A stretch of DNA of 64,000 bases, taken from assembly GCF_022919835.1 (NCBI RefSeq), contig NZ_CP095074.1:496001-560000 (forward strand), written 5' to 3'. The notes beneath the pieces were generated by a model. The model was not told the origin of the DNA. It saw only the letters and a program-made list of their open reading frames with translations, and did not search any database. This document shows, piece after piece, positions 38,859-47,185 of the stretch (positions within the stretch are counted from its first letter, which is position 1; each line of letters starts with the position of its first letter). The translations under genes and the position numbers were made by a program. This stretch comes from Halobacillus shinanisalinarum (lineage in GTDB: Bacteria; Bacillota; Bacilli; Bacillales; Halobacillaceae).

Positions 38859-39249
38859 AGCTGAACCTCCTTCACGTCACTAACTTGATAACCAAGATCG
38901 GTAATACATTGTTTAATTTCCTTGGTTGATACAACCTTTGGCTGATAGACCACGGTTGCGCGATCCTGTTCAAGATTGACATGGGAGGATTGAACACCAT
39001 CAGTTTCCTCCAACGCAGCTGCGACCGCAGCTTGACAGCTCGTTCAGAATAAACCTAGACCTGTCAAAGCGACTTTTTTCTCACCGGGATTGCCGGAAAG
39101 CGCAGCTTCCTGATAAAGCGATTTGACCACCGTTACTTAATGTCACATTTTCCGTTTCAGTTGCTTCTTTATCAGCCTCCCAATTCACTGAGGGATAGGC
39201 GACCACAACAGCAACAATGGCTAACGCTATAGACGGCATGTTTTTTCAT
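38855..39249 (-). pseudogene. HMA-domain (MerTP-like) protein with in-frame TGA at the first metal cysteine
   Basis: An N-terminal membrane helix (IALAIVAVVVAYPSVNW), a linker, then a heavy-metal-associated domain: KVALTGLGLF-TGA-TSCQAAV, ALEETDGVQSSHVNLEQ and ITDLGYQVSD. The TGA (39044-39046) is exactly where the first Cys of GxxCxxC belongs, giving U/stop-T-S-C. A 6-bp hairpin with GGTC loop (39017-39032) starts 17 nt-to-loop after it, the geometry of a bacterial SECIS. Two other frame breaks (six-A run near 39241-39246, and near 39100) look like homopolymer errors or decay. Either a selenoprotein gene in error-rich sequence or a pseudogene. Confidence 0.5.
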
Positions 39250-39498
39250 GTCATCGTTTCCTCAATTTTATGGCGAAGCACTTTTTCTTTCGGAGGCTGG
39301 AGAAAACCACTTCTCCGTCGATGACAATCGCACCCGAAGTCATCACACCTAGAGATTCTATGCGTTCTGGCTCTTCCAAAGAGTCAATTTCACCAAATTG
39401 TACACTCGGAAAATCTTTAGGACGTCTTGAACACGCTTTTTTGTTGCTTCACAACTTTTGCAACCGGGCACACCGGAAGTAACGACCTCTATCTTCAT
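39246..39498 (-). pseudogene. Small thioredoxin-like protein, two frameshifts
   Basis: Starts MKIEVVTSGVPGCKSCEATK with a CxxC redox site, GTGAGGAGCGAG upstream of the ATG at 39496-39498. After one-base corrections near 39415 and 39294 it continues FPSVQFGEIDSLEEPERI, then ESLGVMTSGAIVIDGEVVF and PKEKVLRHKIEETMT. The cis-loop position (TSGAIVI) fits the small Thioredoxin_3-type family. Its stop overlaps the HMA gene start region, so the three genes formed one operon: thioredoxin - HMA protein - CcdA-like. Confidence 0.6.
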
Positions 39499-39510
39499 TG
39501 GTCTCGCTCC

Positions 39511-39611
39511 TCACTCTGAATATTTATGGAAAACTTTCATGGTTTCATCGTCCGTGCGTTCTACGATCTCCTGATCATCAGACTGCTTACTTTACAGGTC
39601 CCTTCATACAT
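39511..39611 (-). pseudogene. Very short frame upstream of the thioredoxin remnant
   Basis: MYEGTCK joins to SKQSDDQEIVERTDDETMKV then FHKYSE and stop if one A is added in TGTAAAGT. About 33 residues; no family recognised. It may be the tail of a truncated upstream gene. Confidence 0.25.
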
Positions 39612-39624
39612 GATCCCTTTTACG

Positions 39625-40545
39625 TCACATTAGGAGCCCTTTTTCCCGTTGTTTTATTTCCACCTTTTTATACGCTAAAACTGAACTAAACAGAAATACA
39701 CATGTAACCAATGAACCTAACGGCAACATCGCTACCACTTTATCTGGAAAGATAAACGGGAGCAATGGAAAAGCGTACACTGCTGGGATACGGACACCAA
39801 CAATCCGCAACAGAATGCACATTAATATCATATTTATCAACGTTATCAATATCCACGAATCAAAAGCGAAGTACAACAGCGTGCCGACAGTCGCAGAGAT
39901 GGTCAATACAAGACTTTGCTTAAAAGCTACTTTCCCATTGTACATAGGCTTCTGAAGTGATTCATAAACAACGACAAGAATAGGTGGGATTGCCGCTAGT
40001 TGGGGATAGCCAACGGCCCAAGTTAAACCAATCCATACGAAATTCAACGCTAAAAACACGACCATGTACTTGTACTGTATCTTCACCTTCTTTTCAAGAC
40101 CGTTATTTAATCTAAATAGTAGAACCCCAAGCATCAATATGAAAGTAAGAATGAAAGTCGATATAATAAATGACCATCCGTCTACATCTATAACCACTGG
40201 CAGTAAGCCTGTTGCAATAGATGGTGCCAGATTCGATCGAATGAGACGCAGTAAGAGCATCAAAAGCACAAGGGTGATACCTACTTTTCCTACATAAGAA
40301 ATGGGTAATAGATTAACCATAAAGCCAATGACAGCAGTGAAGGACGGGGCAAAAAGAACCTTCGATGGTTGCCTGATCCATCCAGGTTCTCGATATACCC
40401 ACATGGCAATCGCCATTGCAGCAAGTTCCGGCAAAATAATTTGATGATTATTTAACATGAGCGAAGCCGTAATCATCGTGATAATAAATGTAATGGCAAT
40501 GACATATGAAATAATTGTTACATTCTTTGATACCGCCTTATTCAT
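39625..40545 (-). CDS. Multi-pass membrane protein, HPP-like
   Basis: 306 residues with about nine hydrophobic helices. The segment PELAAMAIAMWVYREPGWIR followed by FAPSFTAVIGF and SNLAPSIATGLLPVVID recalls HPP-family proteins, but the HPP triplet is not present, so the family link is weak. AAAGGAGAGTTGTCC precedes the ATG at 40543-40545. It is third gene of the MerR - thioredoxin - membrane protein unit and so may transport or reduce something linked to metals or thiols. Function unknown. Confidence 0.6.
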   Translation of the reverse strand: MNKAVSKNVTIISYVIAITFIITMITASLMLNNHQIILPELAAMAIAMWVYREPGWIRQPSKVLFAPSFTAVIGFMVNLLPISYVGKVGITLVLLMLLLRLIRSNLAPSIATGLLPVVIDVDGWSFIISTFILTFILMLGVLLFRLNNGLEKKVKIQYKYMVVFLALNFVWIGLTWAVGYPQLAAIPPILVVVYESLQKPMYNGKVAFKQSLVLTISATVGTLLYFAFDSWILITLINMILMCILLRIVGVRIPAVYAFPLLPFIFPDKVVAMLPLGSLVTCVFLFSSVLAYKKVEIKQREKGLLM

Positions 40546-40609
40546 GGACAACTCTCCTTTCTTGCATAATAATGGCAAGGGTGAAAATCTCACCCTTGCC
40601 ATTCGTTAT

Positions 40610-40870
40610 TTATTGACCTAAGCCAGCTGCTTTTAACGCATCGGTGTCGATGCCGTTGTTGCTGACCAATTTCCCATTGATTGCAACGGCAGGAACAGAT
40701 TTCATACCATACTCTTTCGCTTTTGCTTCACATTCGAGTGTGTCGCATTTTTTATTTAAATCATAAACCACTACTTCGCAATTATCACAAGCTAAATCTT
40801 TCACTTCTTGCACAGCACCCTCACAAACACTACAACCCGCCGTAAATACTTCTACTAATCGTTTAGCCAT
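40610..40870 (-). CDS. Thioredoxin/glutaredoxin-like protein with CSVC site
   Basis: 86 residues: MAKRLVEVFTAGCSVCEGAV (CxxC at 13-16), YDLNKKCDTLECEAKAKEYG and SVPAVAINGKLV with the cis-Pro. Three further cysteines (CDNC, CDTLEC) are unusual for a thioredoxin and could bind metal. The ribosome binding site AAAGGAGTG overlaps the end of merR. Regulated with it from the MerR-type operator. A redox partner or metal-handling role is inferred. Confidence 0.8.
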   Translation of the reverse strand: MAKRLVEVFTAGCSVCEGAVQEVKDLACDNCEVVVYDLNKKCDTLECEAKAKEYGMKSVPAVAINGKLVSNNGIDTDALKAAGLGQ

Positions 40871-40872
40871 TT

Positions 40873-41280
40873 CTAATTCACTCCTTTAAAATTTTTAATA
40901 ATTGGACATTCATTTTTTGATATCCCAGAACCAGGGCACTTTTCTGCCAAGTCTTCAAGCAATATTTTCATTTTGTGTAGATCATGAATTTTCGCTTCAA
41001 TCTCTTTCATTTTACTTGTTGCAAAATCGTGCATTTCCTCAGAACGAAACTTTTCATCATTTGAAGCAGCTAAAAGGTTTTTAATTTCTTCGAGAGTAAA
41101 CCCTAAATCCTGCGTTCGCTTGATAAATTTAATATCTTCCACGACTTCTAGAGGAAACTTCCTGTAACCTGATTCCGTTCGAGGAGGCTCAGAAATCAAT
41201 CCACGCCTTTCATAATATCGAATGGTTTCAATATTGACATTTGCTTCTTTGGCTACTTGGCTTATTGTTAATCCTTCCAC
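40873..41280 (-). CDS. MerR-family regulator, mercury/metal type
   Basis: 135 residues. The DNA-binding domain (LTISQVAKEANVNIETIRYY, ERRGLISEPPRTESGYRKFP) is close to MerR. The dimerisation helix (residues ~80-115) is followed by EKCPGSGISKNECPIIKNF, which supplies two of the three Hg ligands. The first one, normally in the dimer helix, is not a cysteine (EKFRSEEMHDF), so its effector may differ. GTG start after GAGGAGGGG. The operator upstream has the mercury-type palindrome. Confidence 0.85.
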   Translation of the reverse strand: MEGLTISQVAKEANVNIETIRYYERRGLISEPPRTESGYRKFPLEVVEDIKFIKRTQDLGFTLEEIKNLLAASNDEKFRSEEMHDFATSKMKEIEAKIHDLHKMKILLEDLAEKCPGSGISKNECPIIKNFKGVN

Positions 41281-41301
41281 TTCATCCCCTCCTCAGTTAT
41301 T

Positions 41302-41333
41302 AGTATGGACTCCGTACTATGGTACAGGGTCAA
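41302..41333 (-). promoter_or_regulatory. MerR-type promoter and operator
   Basis: Minus strand: -35 TTGACC (41328-41333), 20-bp spacer, -10 CATACT (41302-41307). The spacer holds the palindrome CCTGTACCATAGTACGGA, nearly the mer operator. The overlong spacer is typical of MerR-activated promoters. Confidence 0.75.
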
Positions 41334-41536
41334 TAATAAATTTTATCATTTTTTATCAATTAGGCATTATTCCATTAAATGGCCGTTCGCATTGTTGAAG
41401 ATACTCTTTCACACATAAAATCCATATACTTATCAATAACGTTCGTTTTTGATACAAGAATCTGATGAAAAGAATTTACCTATCAATTTATAATTTAAAT
41501 TGTGCGGTTTTAATATTTATTTTGCACAAACAAAAA

Positions 41537-41580
41537 ATAGAGGATCATCCATATTAAACAAAACTAATGGATGATTCTTT
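41537..41580. terminator. Hairpin, plus-strand terminator type
   Basis: GATCATCCAT pairs with ATGGATGATTC and runs into TTTTAT. The gene it serves is not evident; 41334-41705 has no gene. Confidence 0.5.
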
Positions 41581-41616
41581 TATATTTCTTTAACAAAAGA
41601 TCAGGGTATAACCCGC

Positions 41617-41653
41617 GCAAAAAATGCCCCATTTCAAATCGTGAAATGGGGCT
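41617..41653 (-). terminator. Terminator of the DUF302 gene
   Basis: GCCCCATTTCA pairs perfectly with TGAAATGGGGC; on the minus strand TTTTTTG follows. Confidence 0.85.
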
Positions 41654-41705
41654 CCCGTTTTTGCATCATCTATTTATCATCTTATACAGTCTACTAACAG
41701 GGATA

Positions 41706-42095
41706 TTATTTATTGGCAGCTTTGTCCATGCATGCAACAAGCTTAGATTCAATATCTTCTGCAAATGCTTGTAATGATTCATCCCCCGTTAGCTCAATGA
41801 GTGTTGTTGGCTTAGGCATCCCAATTTTTGTTTTTCCTTGCTCTTCATACACAACAATTTTACAAGGAAGAAAGTAACCGACCATATAGTTTTGTGTTAA
41901 AACCTCTTTTGCCGCCTCTGGATTACAAACTTCAAGAACTCTATAGTTCTGATCGTAATCGAATCCCTTTTTCTCCAGAGTATCTTTAATATCGAAATCC
42001 CAAAGAACGCCAAACTTTTCCTGTTTCAGTACCTCTTCCAATACCTTTACTGATTCCTCAACTGTTTGATTGGCTTCCACTGTATAATGAAACAT
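41706..42095 (-). CDS. DUF302 protein
   Basis: 129 residues beginning MFHYTVEANQTVEESVKVLE, with GVLWDFDIKDTLEKKGFDYD, EVCNPEAAKEVL and LPCKIVVYEE, the standard DUF302 pattern. The conserved Cys of CNP and LPCK are present. AAAGGGGACAG stands before this ATG; another in-frame ATG at 42125 also has a site, giving ten more residues. DUF302 proteins accompany sulfur and metal detoxification genes, but no activity is established. Confidence 0.85.
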   Translation of the reverse strand: MFHYTVEANQTVEESVKVLEEVLKQEKFGVLWDFDIKDTLEKKGFDYDQNYRVLEVCNPEAAKEVLTQNYMVGYFLPCKIVVYEEQGKTKIGMPKPTTLIELTGDESLQAFAEDIESKLVACMDKAANK

Positions 42096-42148
42096 TAAAC
42101 TGTCCCCTTTCTGATACTTTGTCATAAAGTCCTCTTTAACCTAACCTC

Positions 42149-42718
42149 TTAAACTCGTTTTGCCTTAATGGCATAATGACTTGAATAAAGTTGAAAGACT
42201 GTTGTTTCGAATCCCTGTGCTTGTAAGGTCTCAGCCAATTCCCCTGAAGGAATTTTTTCATGGATTGGGGGACCATCATCTGTTTCAATCGCTTCCCACT
42301 CGATAAACAAAACAATTCCACCTGGTTTTAAAATTCGCCTAATTTCAGTTAAAGCATTCTCAATACTCGGAACTTCATGAATAACCAAGGAGACCATCAC
42401 TTTATCAACCGATTGTGAGTCAATTGGGATATGTTCTAAATCACTAATGAGATAATCAATATTATTAACCCGGGCTTCTGCTGCCCTATTCTTTAACATA
42501 TCAATCATTTCAGGCTCAATATCCACGGCATAGACAGGTTCTTTCGTATGCCCGGCCATAGGTATAGTGAAATAACCATTTCCAGCTCCCAGATCGGCAA
42601 TAACGTCACGTTTACTTAACTCCAGCATATCCATGATCTGTTTATAGGGTAATTGTTGTTGTCTGTCCTCGCTTAACAATTTATCAGCCTTTTCAGGATT
42701 AAATCGGTGTCCTCCCAC
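42149..42718 (-). CDS. Class I SAM-dependent methyltransferase
   Basis: About 189 residues. Motif I IADLGAGNGYFTIPMA (SAM loop), AVDIEPEMIDML, SDLEHIPIDSQSVDKV and ILKPGGIVLFIEW are clear. The start MGGHRFNPEKADKLLS (GTG at 42716-42718, GGAG 10 bp upstream) is shared by a Bacilli/Clostridia subfamily found next to metal or sulfur genes. Substrate unknown; ArsM-type arsenite methylation is not indicated because its cysteine set is missing. Confidence 0.82.
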   Translation of the reverse strand: MGGHRFNPEKADKLLSEDRQQQLPYKQIMDMLELSKRDVIADLGAGNGYFTIPMAGHTKEPVYAVDIEPEMIDMLKNRAAEARVNNIDYLISDLEHIPIDSQSVDKVMVSLVIHEVPSIENALTEIRRILKPGGIVLFIEWEAIETDDGPPIHEKIPSGELAETLQAQGFETTVFQLYSSHYAIKAKRV

Positions 42719-42824
42719 TCTACTCACTTCTCCAATCTATCACTTTTATCGTGTCTAATTTCCTGTTATAATACCAAGTATACGGATAAGCTTTACAATA
42801 TTCTTTGTGAAGGGGGTTTAATAA

Positions 42825-42995
42825 ATGACTATAAAGAATCTTTTTAAAGAAAAATGCCCTCAATGCAAAGAACATTTAACAGTAAATCGAACAAGTTTAC
42901 TCTCTAGCCAAGTGGTTAAATTCTGCCCTAAGGGGCATTACGAAAAAGAATATCATCCTGCCCTTGAATCCTATATTGAGACCGTTCAAGATTAA
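42825..42995 (+). CDS. Small zinc-ribbon-like protein
   Basis: 56 residues on the opposite strand to its neighbours. [11 protein letters not shown] and [14 protein letters not shown] provide CxxC and CxxxH ligands for one zinc. AGGGGGTTTAATAA precedes the ATG. It overlaps the 3' end of the convergent TauE gene by 4 bp. No known function. Confidence 0.65.
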   Translation: MTIKNLFKEKCPQCKEHLTVNRTSLLSSQVVKFCPKGHYEKEYHPALESYIETVQD

Positions 42996-43770
42996 TATAG
43001 GATGTCAAACCAGATTTTAATGGTTGTAGCAAAAATTAATAATGCCAATATTCCTTGCAAATACCTGCTATTGATTTTTTTACCTAAAGTTGCTCCTAAC
43101 GGTGAGGCAATTAAACTAGCTACCACCATAACAAGGGCCGGAACAAACGGAACTTGCCCTGTCGCTATTTTCCCTGTTGTGGCACCAATGGATGAAATAA
43201 ACGTTACAGCTAATGAAGTCGCAATGGTTACTCTGGTTGGGATTTTTAATATGACTAACATGATAGGAACAAGAAGAAAGGCCCCTCCTGCACCAACAAT
43301 GCCTGCACCAAGCCCGACAAAAAAGGTCAGAACAGCTGCCACTATTTTGTTATAATGAAGGTCTTCATGATCGGCTTTATCTATGCCTTTTTTGGGGATG
43401 AACATCATTACACTAGCGAGGATTGCCAATAGCCCATATACAAGGTTGATACCTTCTTCCGTTAGGAGTCGTGACCCAATTCCCCCGATTAAACTTCCAA
43501 TTAATATGCTGATCCCCATGGTTATAATTAAACTCCTGTTTAAATATCCGCCTTTTCGGTAGACCCAAACACCAGATAATGTCGCAAAAAACACTTGCAC
43601 AGCCACAACACCGGATACTTCAAAAGCGCTTAATCCCTCAAATCCAAACAAGATCGGGATATAGAGTAACAAGGGGTAATTGATAATGGCACCGCCGATG
43701 CCCAGCATGCCGGACAATAAGGATCCTATAAAGCCAATGAAAAAAATCGTAATGATAAATGCTAGGTCCA
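42992..43770 (-). CDS. tauE: TauE/SafE sulfite (or sulfur oxyanion) exporter
   Basis: 259 residues, eight predicted helices in two homologous halves ([20 protein letters not shown] and [20 protein letters not shown]). It is an export permease, in cst operons for sulfite or thiosulfate-like products of persulfide oxidation. GGGGGAGAG precedes the ATG at 43768-43770. Last gene of the persulfide operon. Confidence 0.85.
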
Positions 43771-43825
43771 TTCTCTCCCCCTTTGTAAAAAGGGAGAACA
43801 CTGTCCTCCCCTTTTTGATTCACAC

Positions 43826-44053
43826 TTAACCTTTTTTAATCCAAAATTTCAATACGCCTTCTTCCTCAGTATTCTGTAGCAATTCATGGCCACCTGATTT
43901 AGCCCATGCGGTTAGATCACTTTTAGCTCCTTGATCCGTTGCATGAATTTCTAATACGTCACCTGAGTTTAATTCCTGAATGGCCTTTTTGGTTTTAACG
44001 ATCGGCATTGGGCAAGCCAATCCTGTTGCATCTAATTTTTTTACTGCTTCCAT
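43826..44053 (-). CDS. TusA-like sulfur carrier
   Basis: 75 residues: LDATGLACPMPIVKTKKAIQ with the sulfur-carrying Cys in CPMP, then GDVLEIHATDQGAKSDLTAW. It carries persulfide sulfur between rhodanese and acceptor. AAAGGAGG upstream. Part of the cst-type operon and very similar to the N-terminal domain of the fusion protein at 45652-46227. Confidence 0.92.
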   Translation of the reverse strand: MEAVKKLDATGLACPMPIVKTKKAIQELNSGDVLEIHATDQGAKSDLTAWAKSGGHELLQNTEEEGVLKFWIKKG

Positions 44054-44072
44054 GATTTTCTCCTCCTTTTAA

Positions 44073-45206
44073 TTACCCGTGAACCGCACAGCGGTTAGGT
44101 CCAATTTCCATTTCTCTACGTTCTTCCTCATCCGGATTCGCTTTCCCCATGTTGGTATGGCGAATCTTTTCATAAGAATTAGGCTGTGGCGGAAGGTTAT
44201 CCGTCACCATTCTCCTGAATTCACCTTCATCATCGACTTGAAGACCTGAATTTTTCTGATAAAGATCTCCCAATCGGGCAGACACTTTACCACCTTTGCC
44301 AAGCTCTTCGGCAAATGAATAGTGAGCTGGGAGCACCACCAAGTCATTAGAGAGCTCCTTATACCGTTTATATAATGTCTCACGCAGATCTCCTATCCAA
44401 TCTTCTGCCTTCCCTGCTAGATCAGGACGACCAATGGACTTAATGAACAAGATATCCCCTGTAAGAAGATATTGATCACCAATGATGAGGGATGTGCTCC
44501 CCAGGGTGTGACCCGGTGAATAAATCGGTTGTACTTGTACCGTTGTATTCCCGACAACGATATCATTACCTTCTTGAAGTGCTGTATAGTCAAAAGTAAC
44601 ATCTGTTGCATCCTTAGGAGGTAAATAATAGGAACCCTTAACGTTTTCCGCTAATTGACGTCCTCCAGAAATATGATCTGCATGCAAATGGGTATCAATC
44701 AAATGTTTTATTTCCACACCTTTTTCTTTAGCAAATGTTTCATAGATATCCGTCATTCGATTGGCATCTATAACCGCAGCTTCTCCGTCAGATTCAATGA
44801 AATAGGAGAGACAACCTTTTCCTAGACGGACAAATTGATAGAGGCTTCCTCCCCCACTTAAATCAGAGACTTTCGTTGGTTCCAAGTGTTCACTCCAAGC
44901 TTTCATACCACCTTTCAGGGAATAAACATCAGAATAGCCAGCTTCTTCAAGCAATTCTCCAACCATTTCGGAAGATCCGCCTTTCGCACATACGACGATG
45001 ACTTCTTGATCTTTTTGCAAGCTCCCTTCTACAGATTCAATCCCATCGAGCAAATTAAAGTAAGGTTCGTTAATGACCTTGACTCTTCCGCCTTCAATTT
45101 TCCAATCATCAAATTCATCCGTATTTCGAACATCTAAAATCAATGTCTCTTCATGATTTACAACTTTCTTTGCTAACTCACTTGTTGTGATAGTTTTTAC
45201 AGTCAT
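44073..45206 (-). CDS. Rhodanese - MBL-fold persulfide dioxygenase fusion, CstB-like
   Basis: 377 residues. An N-terminal rhodanese domain (~1-108) has [10 protein letters not shown] as active loop. A metallo-beta-lactamase domain (~125-340) has [27 protein letters not shown] and the final AHYSF, the iron site of persulfide dioxygenases. It should oxidise protein or low-molecular persulfide to sulfite or thiosulfate. In S. aureus CstB the MBL part comes first, so the order is reversed. Several cysteines at the C-terminus (RCAVHG). Confidence 0.85.
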   Translation of the reverse strand: MTVKTITTSELAKKVVNHEETLILDVRNTDEFDDWKIEGGRVKVINEPYFNLLDGIESVEGSLQKDQEVIVVCAKGGSSEMVGELLEEAGYSDVYSLKGGMKAWSEHLEPTKVSDLSGGGSLYQFVRLGKGCLSYFIESDGEAAVIDANRMTDIYETFAKEKGVEIKHLIDTHLHADHISGGRQLAENVKGSYYLPPKDATDVTFDYTALQEGNDIVVGNTTVQVQPIYSPGHTLGSTSLIIGDQYLLTGDILFIKSIGRPDLAGKAEDWIGDLRETLYKRYKELSNDLVVLPAHYSFAEELGKGGKVSARLGDLYQKNSGLQVDDEGEFRRMVTDNLPPQPNSYEKIRHTNMGKANPDEEERREMEIGPNRCAVHG

Positions 45207-45225
45207 TCTGTTTCTCCTCCCTTAC

Positions 45226-45624
45226 CTAAAATGTTAATGAAATATTAGCGTCTTTCGCATAATCGATGAATGAAGCAGCCCCGCCAACTTCAATTCCATC
45301 AATAAAATCACTCTTTTCTAAACTCATGACATCCATCGTCATTTGGCAGGCAATTAATTTAATATTTAATTCTTGAGCGATTCCGACTAACTCTTCGATA
45401 GAAGGAACGTTTGCTTTTTCAAATCCCTCTTGAAAATGCTCTTTACCTTCTGGCAGTGGTAAGCTTTTGTGCCCTTCTTTATGAATTAAGTTCAACCCTT
45501 CAAACGTAAAGAAGATTCCTACCTCTGCATCAGATGCTGCAGCTGCTGTGGCTACATTAAATACCTTATACGCGTCAAACAAGCTACCGTTCGCTGCAAT
45601 AATGGCGACTTTTGTATGGTCCAT
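45226..45624 (-). CDS. DsrE/DsrF-like sulfur transfer protein
   Basis: 132 residues with the DsrE fold: KVAIIAANGSLFDAYKVFNV, VGIFFTFEGLNLI and LIACQMTMDVM, where Cys is the sulfur acceptor. The ILE-rich C-terminus VGGAASFIDYAKDANISLTF is typical of DsrE2-type proteins. AAGGAGGAATTTTAAA upstream. Likely partner of the TusA and rhodanese modules beside it. Confidence 0.88.
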   Translation of the reverse strand: MDHTKVAIIAANGSLFDAYKVFNVATAAAASDAEVGIFFTFEGLNLIHKEGHKSLPLPEGKEHFQEGFEKANVPSIEELVGIAQELNIKLIACQMTMDVMSLEKSDFIDGIEVGGAASFIDYAKDANISLTF

Positions 45625-45651
45625 TTTAAAATTCCTCCTTATATAAATGAG

Positions 45652-46227
45652 CTATTTTTTACTTTGTTCCATCGAACCTTCCCATGTAGACATTCCAGGT
45701 ATAACATTTTTCACATGTTTGAAACCTTTTTCACTTAATTTTTGTGCAGCTAGGTCACTTCGACTTCCTGTACGGCAAATGACATGCAGCTCATCATCCT
45801 GGTTTAGCTCTTGAAAACGTTCCTCAATCTCTCCTAAGGGAATATTGATGGCTCCCGGAATATGACCAAATGCAAATTCAGCTTGTTCACGGACATCTAT
45901 AATCGATAGATCCTCATCACCATCTACTTTATTTCGGAGGTCTTCTAGATCCGTAATCACCTCGTGTTTTGTTTCTCCTTTCGTTTCGGCCTCGCTAGCC
46001 TTTCGCACGTAATGCATTAATACCTCTTCCTCTTCTACCGTGCCAAGGTACTGATGGCCTGTGCTTTCTGCCCATGCTTTTAAATCGGCAGTAGATCCTT
46101 TATCTGTAGCCTGAACTTCAATGACTTGCCCTTCATTTAAGTTGGCCATTGCCTTTTTCGTCTTCACAATGGGCATAGGGCATGCTAATCCTTTAGCATC
46201 TAATATTTCATGTGACTTAATATTCAT
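45652..46227 (-). CDS. TusA-rhodanese fusion, CstA-like
   Basis: 191 residues. TusA domain at ~5-78 (LDAKGLACPMPIVKTKKAMA), linker, then rhodanese at ~92-185 with the catalytic loop HVICRTGSRSDLA. S. aureus CstA has these plus a DsrE domain in one chain; here the DsrE part is encoded by separate genes. AGGAGGTATTCAC precedes the ATG at 46225-46227. It moves persulfide sulfur. Confidence 0.88.
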   Translation of the reverse strand: MNIKSHEILDAKGLACPMPIVKTKKAMANLNEGQVIEVQATDKGSTADLKAWAESTGHQYLGTVEEEEVLMHYVRKASEAETKGETKHEVITDLEDLRNKVDGDEDLSIIDVREQAEFAFGHIPGAINIPLGEIEERFQELNQDDELHVICRTGSRSDLAAQKLSEKGFKHVKNVIPGMSTWEGSMEQSKK

Positions 46228-46238
46228 GTGAATACCTC

Positions 46239-46538
46239 CTATTTCTCTACTTCTCCAGACCAATCAAGCATACCGCCTGCCATATTGGTTACATCACAGC
46301 CTTGCTTACTTAATATTCCACATGCTTTGCCACTTCGACCACCGGAACGGCAAACGATATAATAATGCTTTTCCTTACCCATTTCATCCAGGTGATCCAG
46401 CACTTGCCCTAGCGGTATATGCTGGGCACCAGGAATTTTTCCTTGTGCTACCTCTTTACTTTCTCGCACATCAATAATGTTTACCCTTTCTCCATCTCTT
46501 ACTTTCTTCTCTAGCCCTTTCGCTGTAATTTCCTTCAT
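46239..46538 (-). CDS. Single-domain rhodanese
   Basis: 99 residues: VNIIDVRESKEVAQGKIPGA, then HYYIVCRSGGRSGKACGIL with the catalytic Cys in a six-residue loop, ending GGMLDWSGEVEK. Sulfurtransferase of the persulfide operon. AGGAGGG upstream. A CstR-type operator candidate lies 50 bp before it. Confidence 0.92.
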   Translation of the reverse strand: MKEITAKGLEKKVRDGERVNIIDVRESKEVAQGKIPGAQHIPLGQVLDHLDEMGKEKHYYIVCRSGGRSGKACGILSKQGCDVTNMAGGMLDWSGEVEK

Positions 46539-46586
46539 AACTTTCCCTCCTAGTTTCCTTTAACTCTATAACTTGTTTGAACACTA

Positions 46587-46603
46587 ATACATGTATGGGT
46601 ATG
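46587..46603 (-). promoter_or_regulatory. CstR operator candidate, downstream copy
   Basis: ATACATGTATGGGTATG; 16 of 17 bases are identical to the copy at 47120-47136. It stands before the rhodanese gene inside the operon, so an internal promoter is likely. Confidence 0.6.
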
Positions 46604-46617
46604 ATAAACCCAAAAAA

Positions 46618-47097
46618 TTATATAAATAAATTAACATTACCCTCTTCTGCATCTCCAATATAAGCAGCAACCCCCGCGTATTCAATCCCGTCAAGGAGTT
46701 CCTCTTTTTGAAGGCCAAGTAAATCCATTGTCATCGTACAACCAATCAATTTCACATCTTGCTCTTGTGCCATTTCTACTAATTGAGGTAGAGGCATGGC
46801 ATTATGTTTCTTGATGACATTTTTTATCATCTTCTGTCCCATGCCTAAATAGTTCATTTTGGAAAGACCCATTTTATCGGTACCTCTAGGCATCATCTTA
46901 CTGAATAGCTTCTCCATAAAACCTTTCTTCATTGTCACCTGAGTATCTTTTCGTAGGGCATTTAATCCCCAAAACGTGTGGAAAATCGTTACTTCATGAT
47001 CATAGGCCGCAGCCCCATTGGCAATAATATACGCGGCCATTGCCTTATCATAGTCACCACTAAACAAAACGATGGTCGTTTTCTTTTGATCTGACAT
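46618..47097 (-). CDS. DsrE2-like sulfur transfer protein
   Basis: 159 residues: TIVLFSGDYDKAMAAYIIAN, FHTFWGLNALRK, an inserted basic segment (GFMEKLFSKMMPRGTDKMGL), and LIGCTMTMDLLG with the acceptor Cys. This corresponds to the DsrE2 domain at the C-terminus of S. aureus CstA. First gene after cstR. GGAAGGAGAGC upstream. Confidence 0.9.
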   Translation of the reverse strand: MSDQKKTTIVLFSGDYDKAMAAYIIANGAAAYDHEVTIFHTFWGLNALRKDTQVTMKKGFMEKLFSKMMPRGTDKMGLSKMNYLGMGQKMIKNVIKKHNAMPLPQLVEMAQEQDVKLIGCTMTMDLLGLQKEELLDGIEYAGVAAYIGDAEEGNVNLFI

Positions 47098-47119
47098 TTT
47101 CAGCTCTCCTTCCGTACAT

Positions 47120-47136
47120 ATACATCTATGGGTATG
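47120..47136 (-). promoter_or_regulatory. CstR operator candidate, upstream copy
   Basis: ATACATCTATGGGTATG lies just before the DsrE2 gene and after cstR. The repeated 17-mer in two promoter positions suggests a common regulator, most simply CstR. Confidence 0.6.
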
Positions 47137-47185
47137 TTAACAAATGAAAATTAAAAAGCAAATCTAATTGCTCCTTAATCTTTTC

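Noticed and set aside
42149..42718. ArsM arsenite methyltransferase
   Set aside because: It lacks the conserved cysteines of ArsM and is shorter; only a generic SAM methyltransferase can be claimed.
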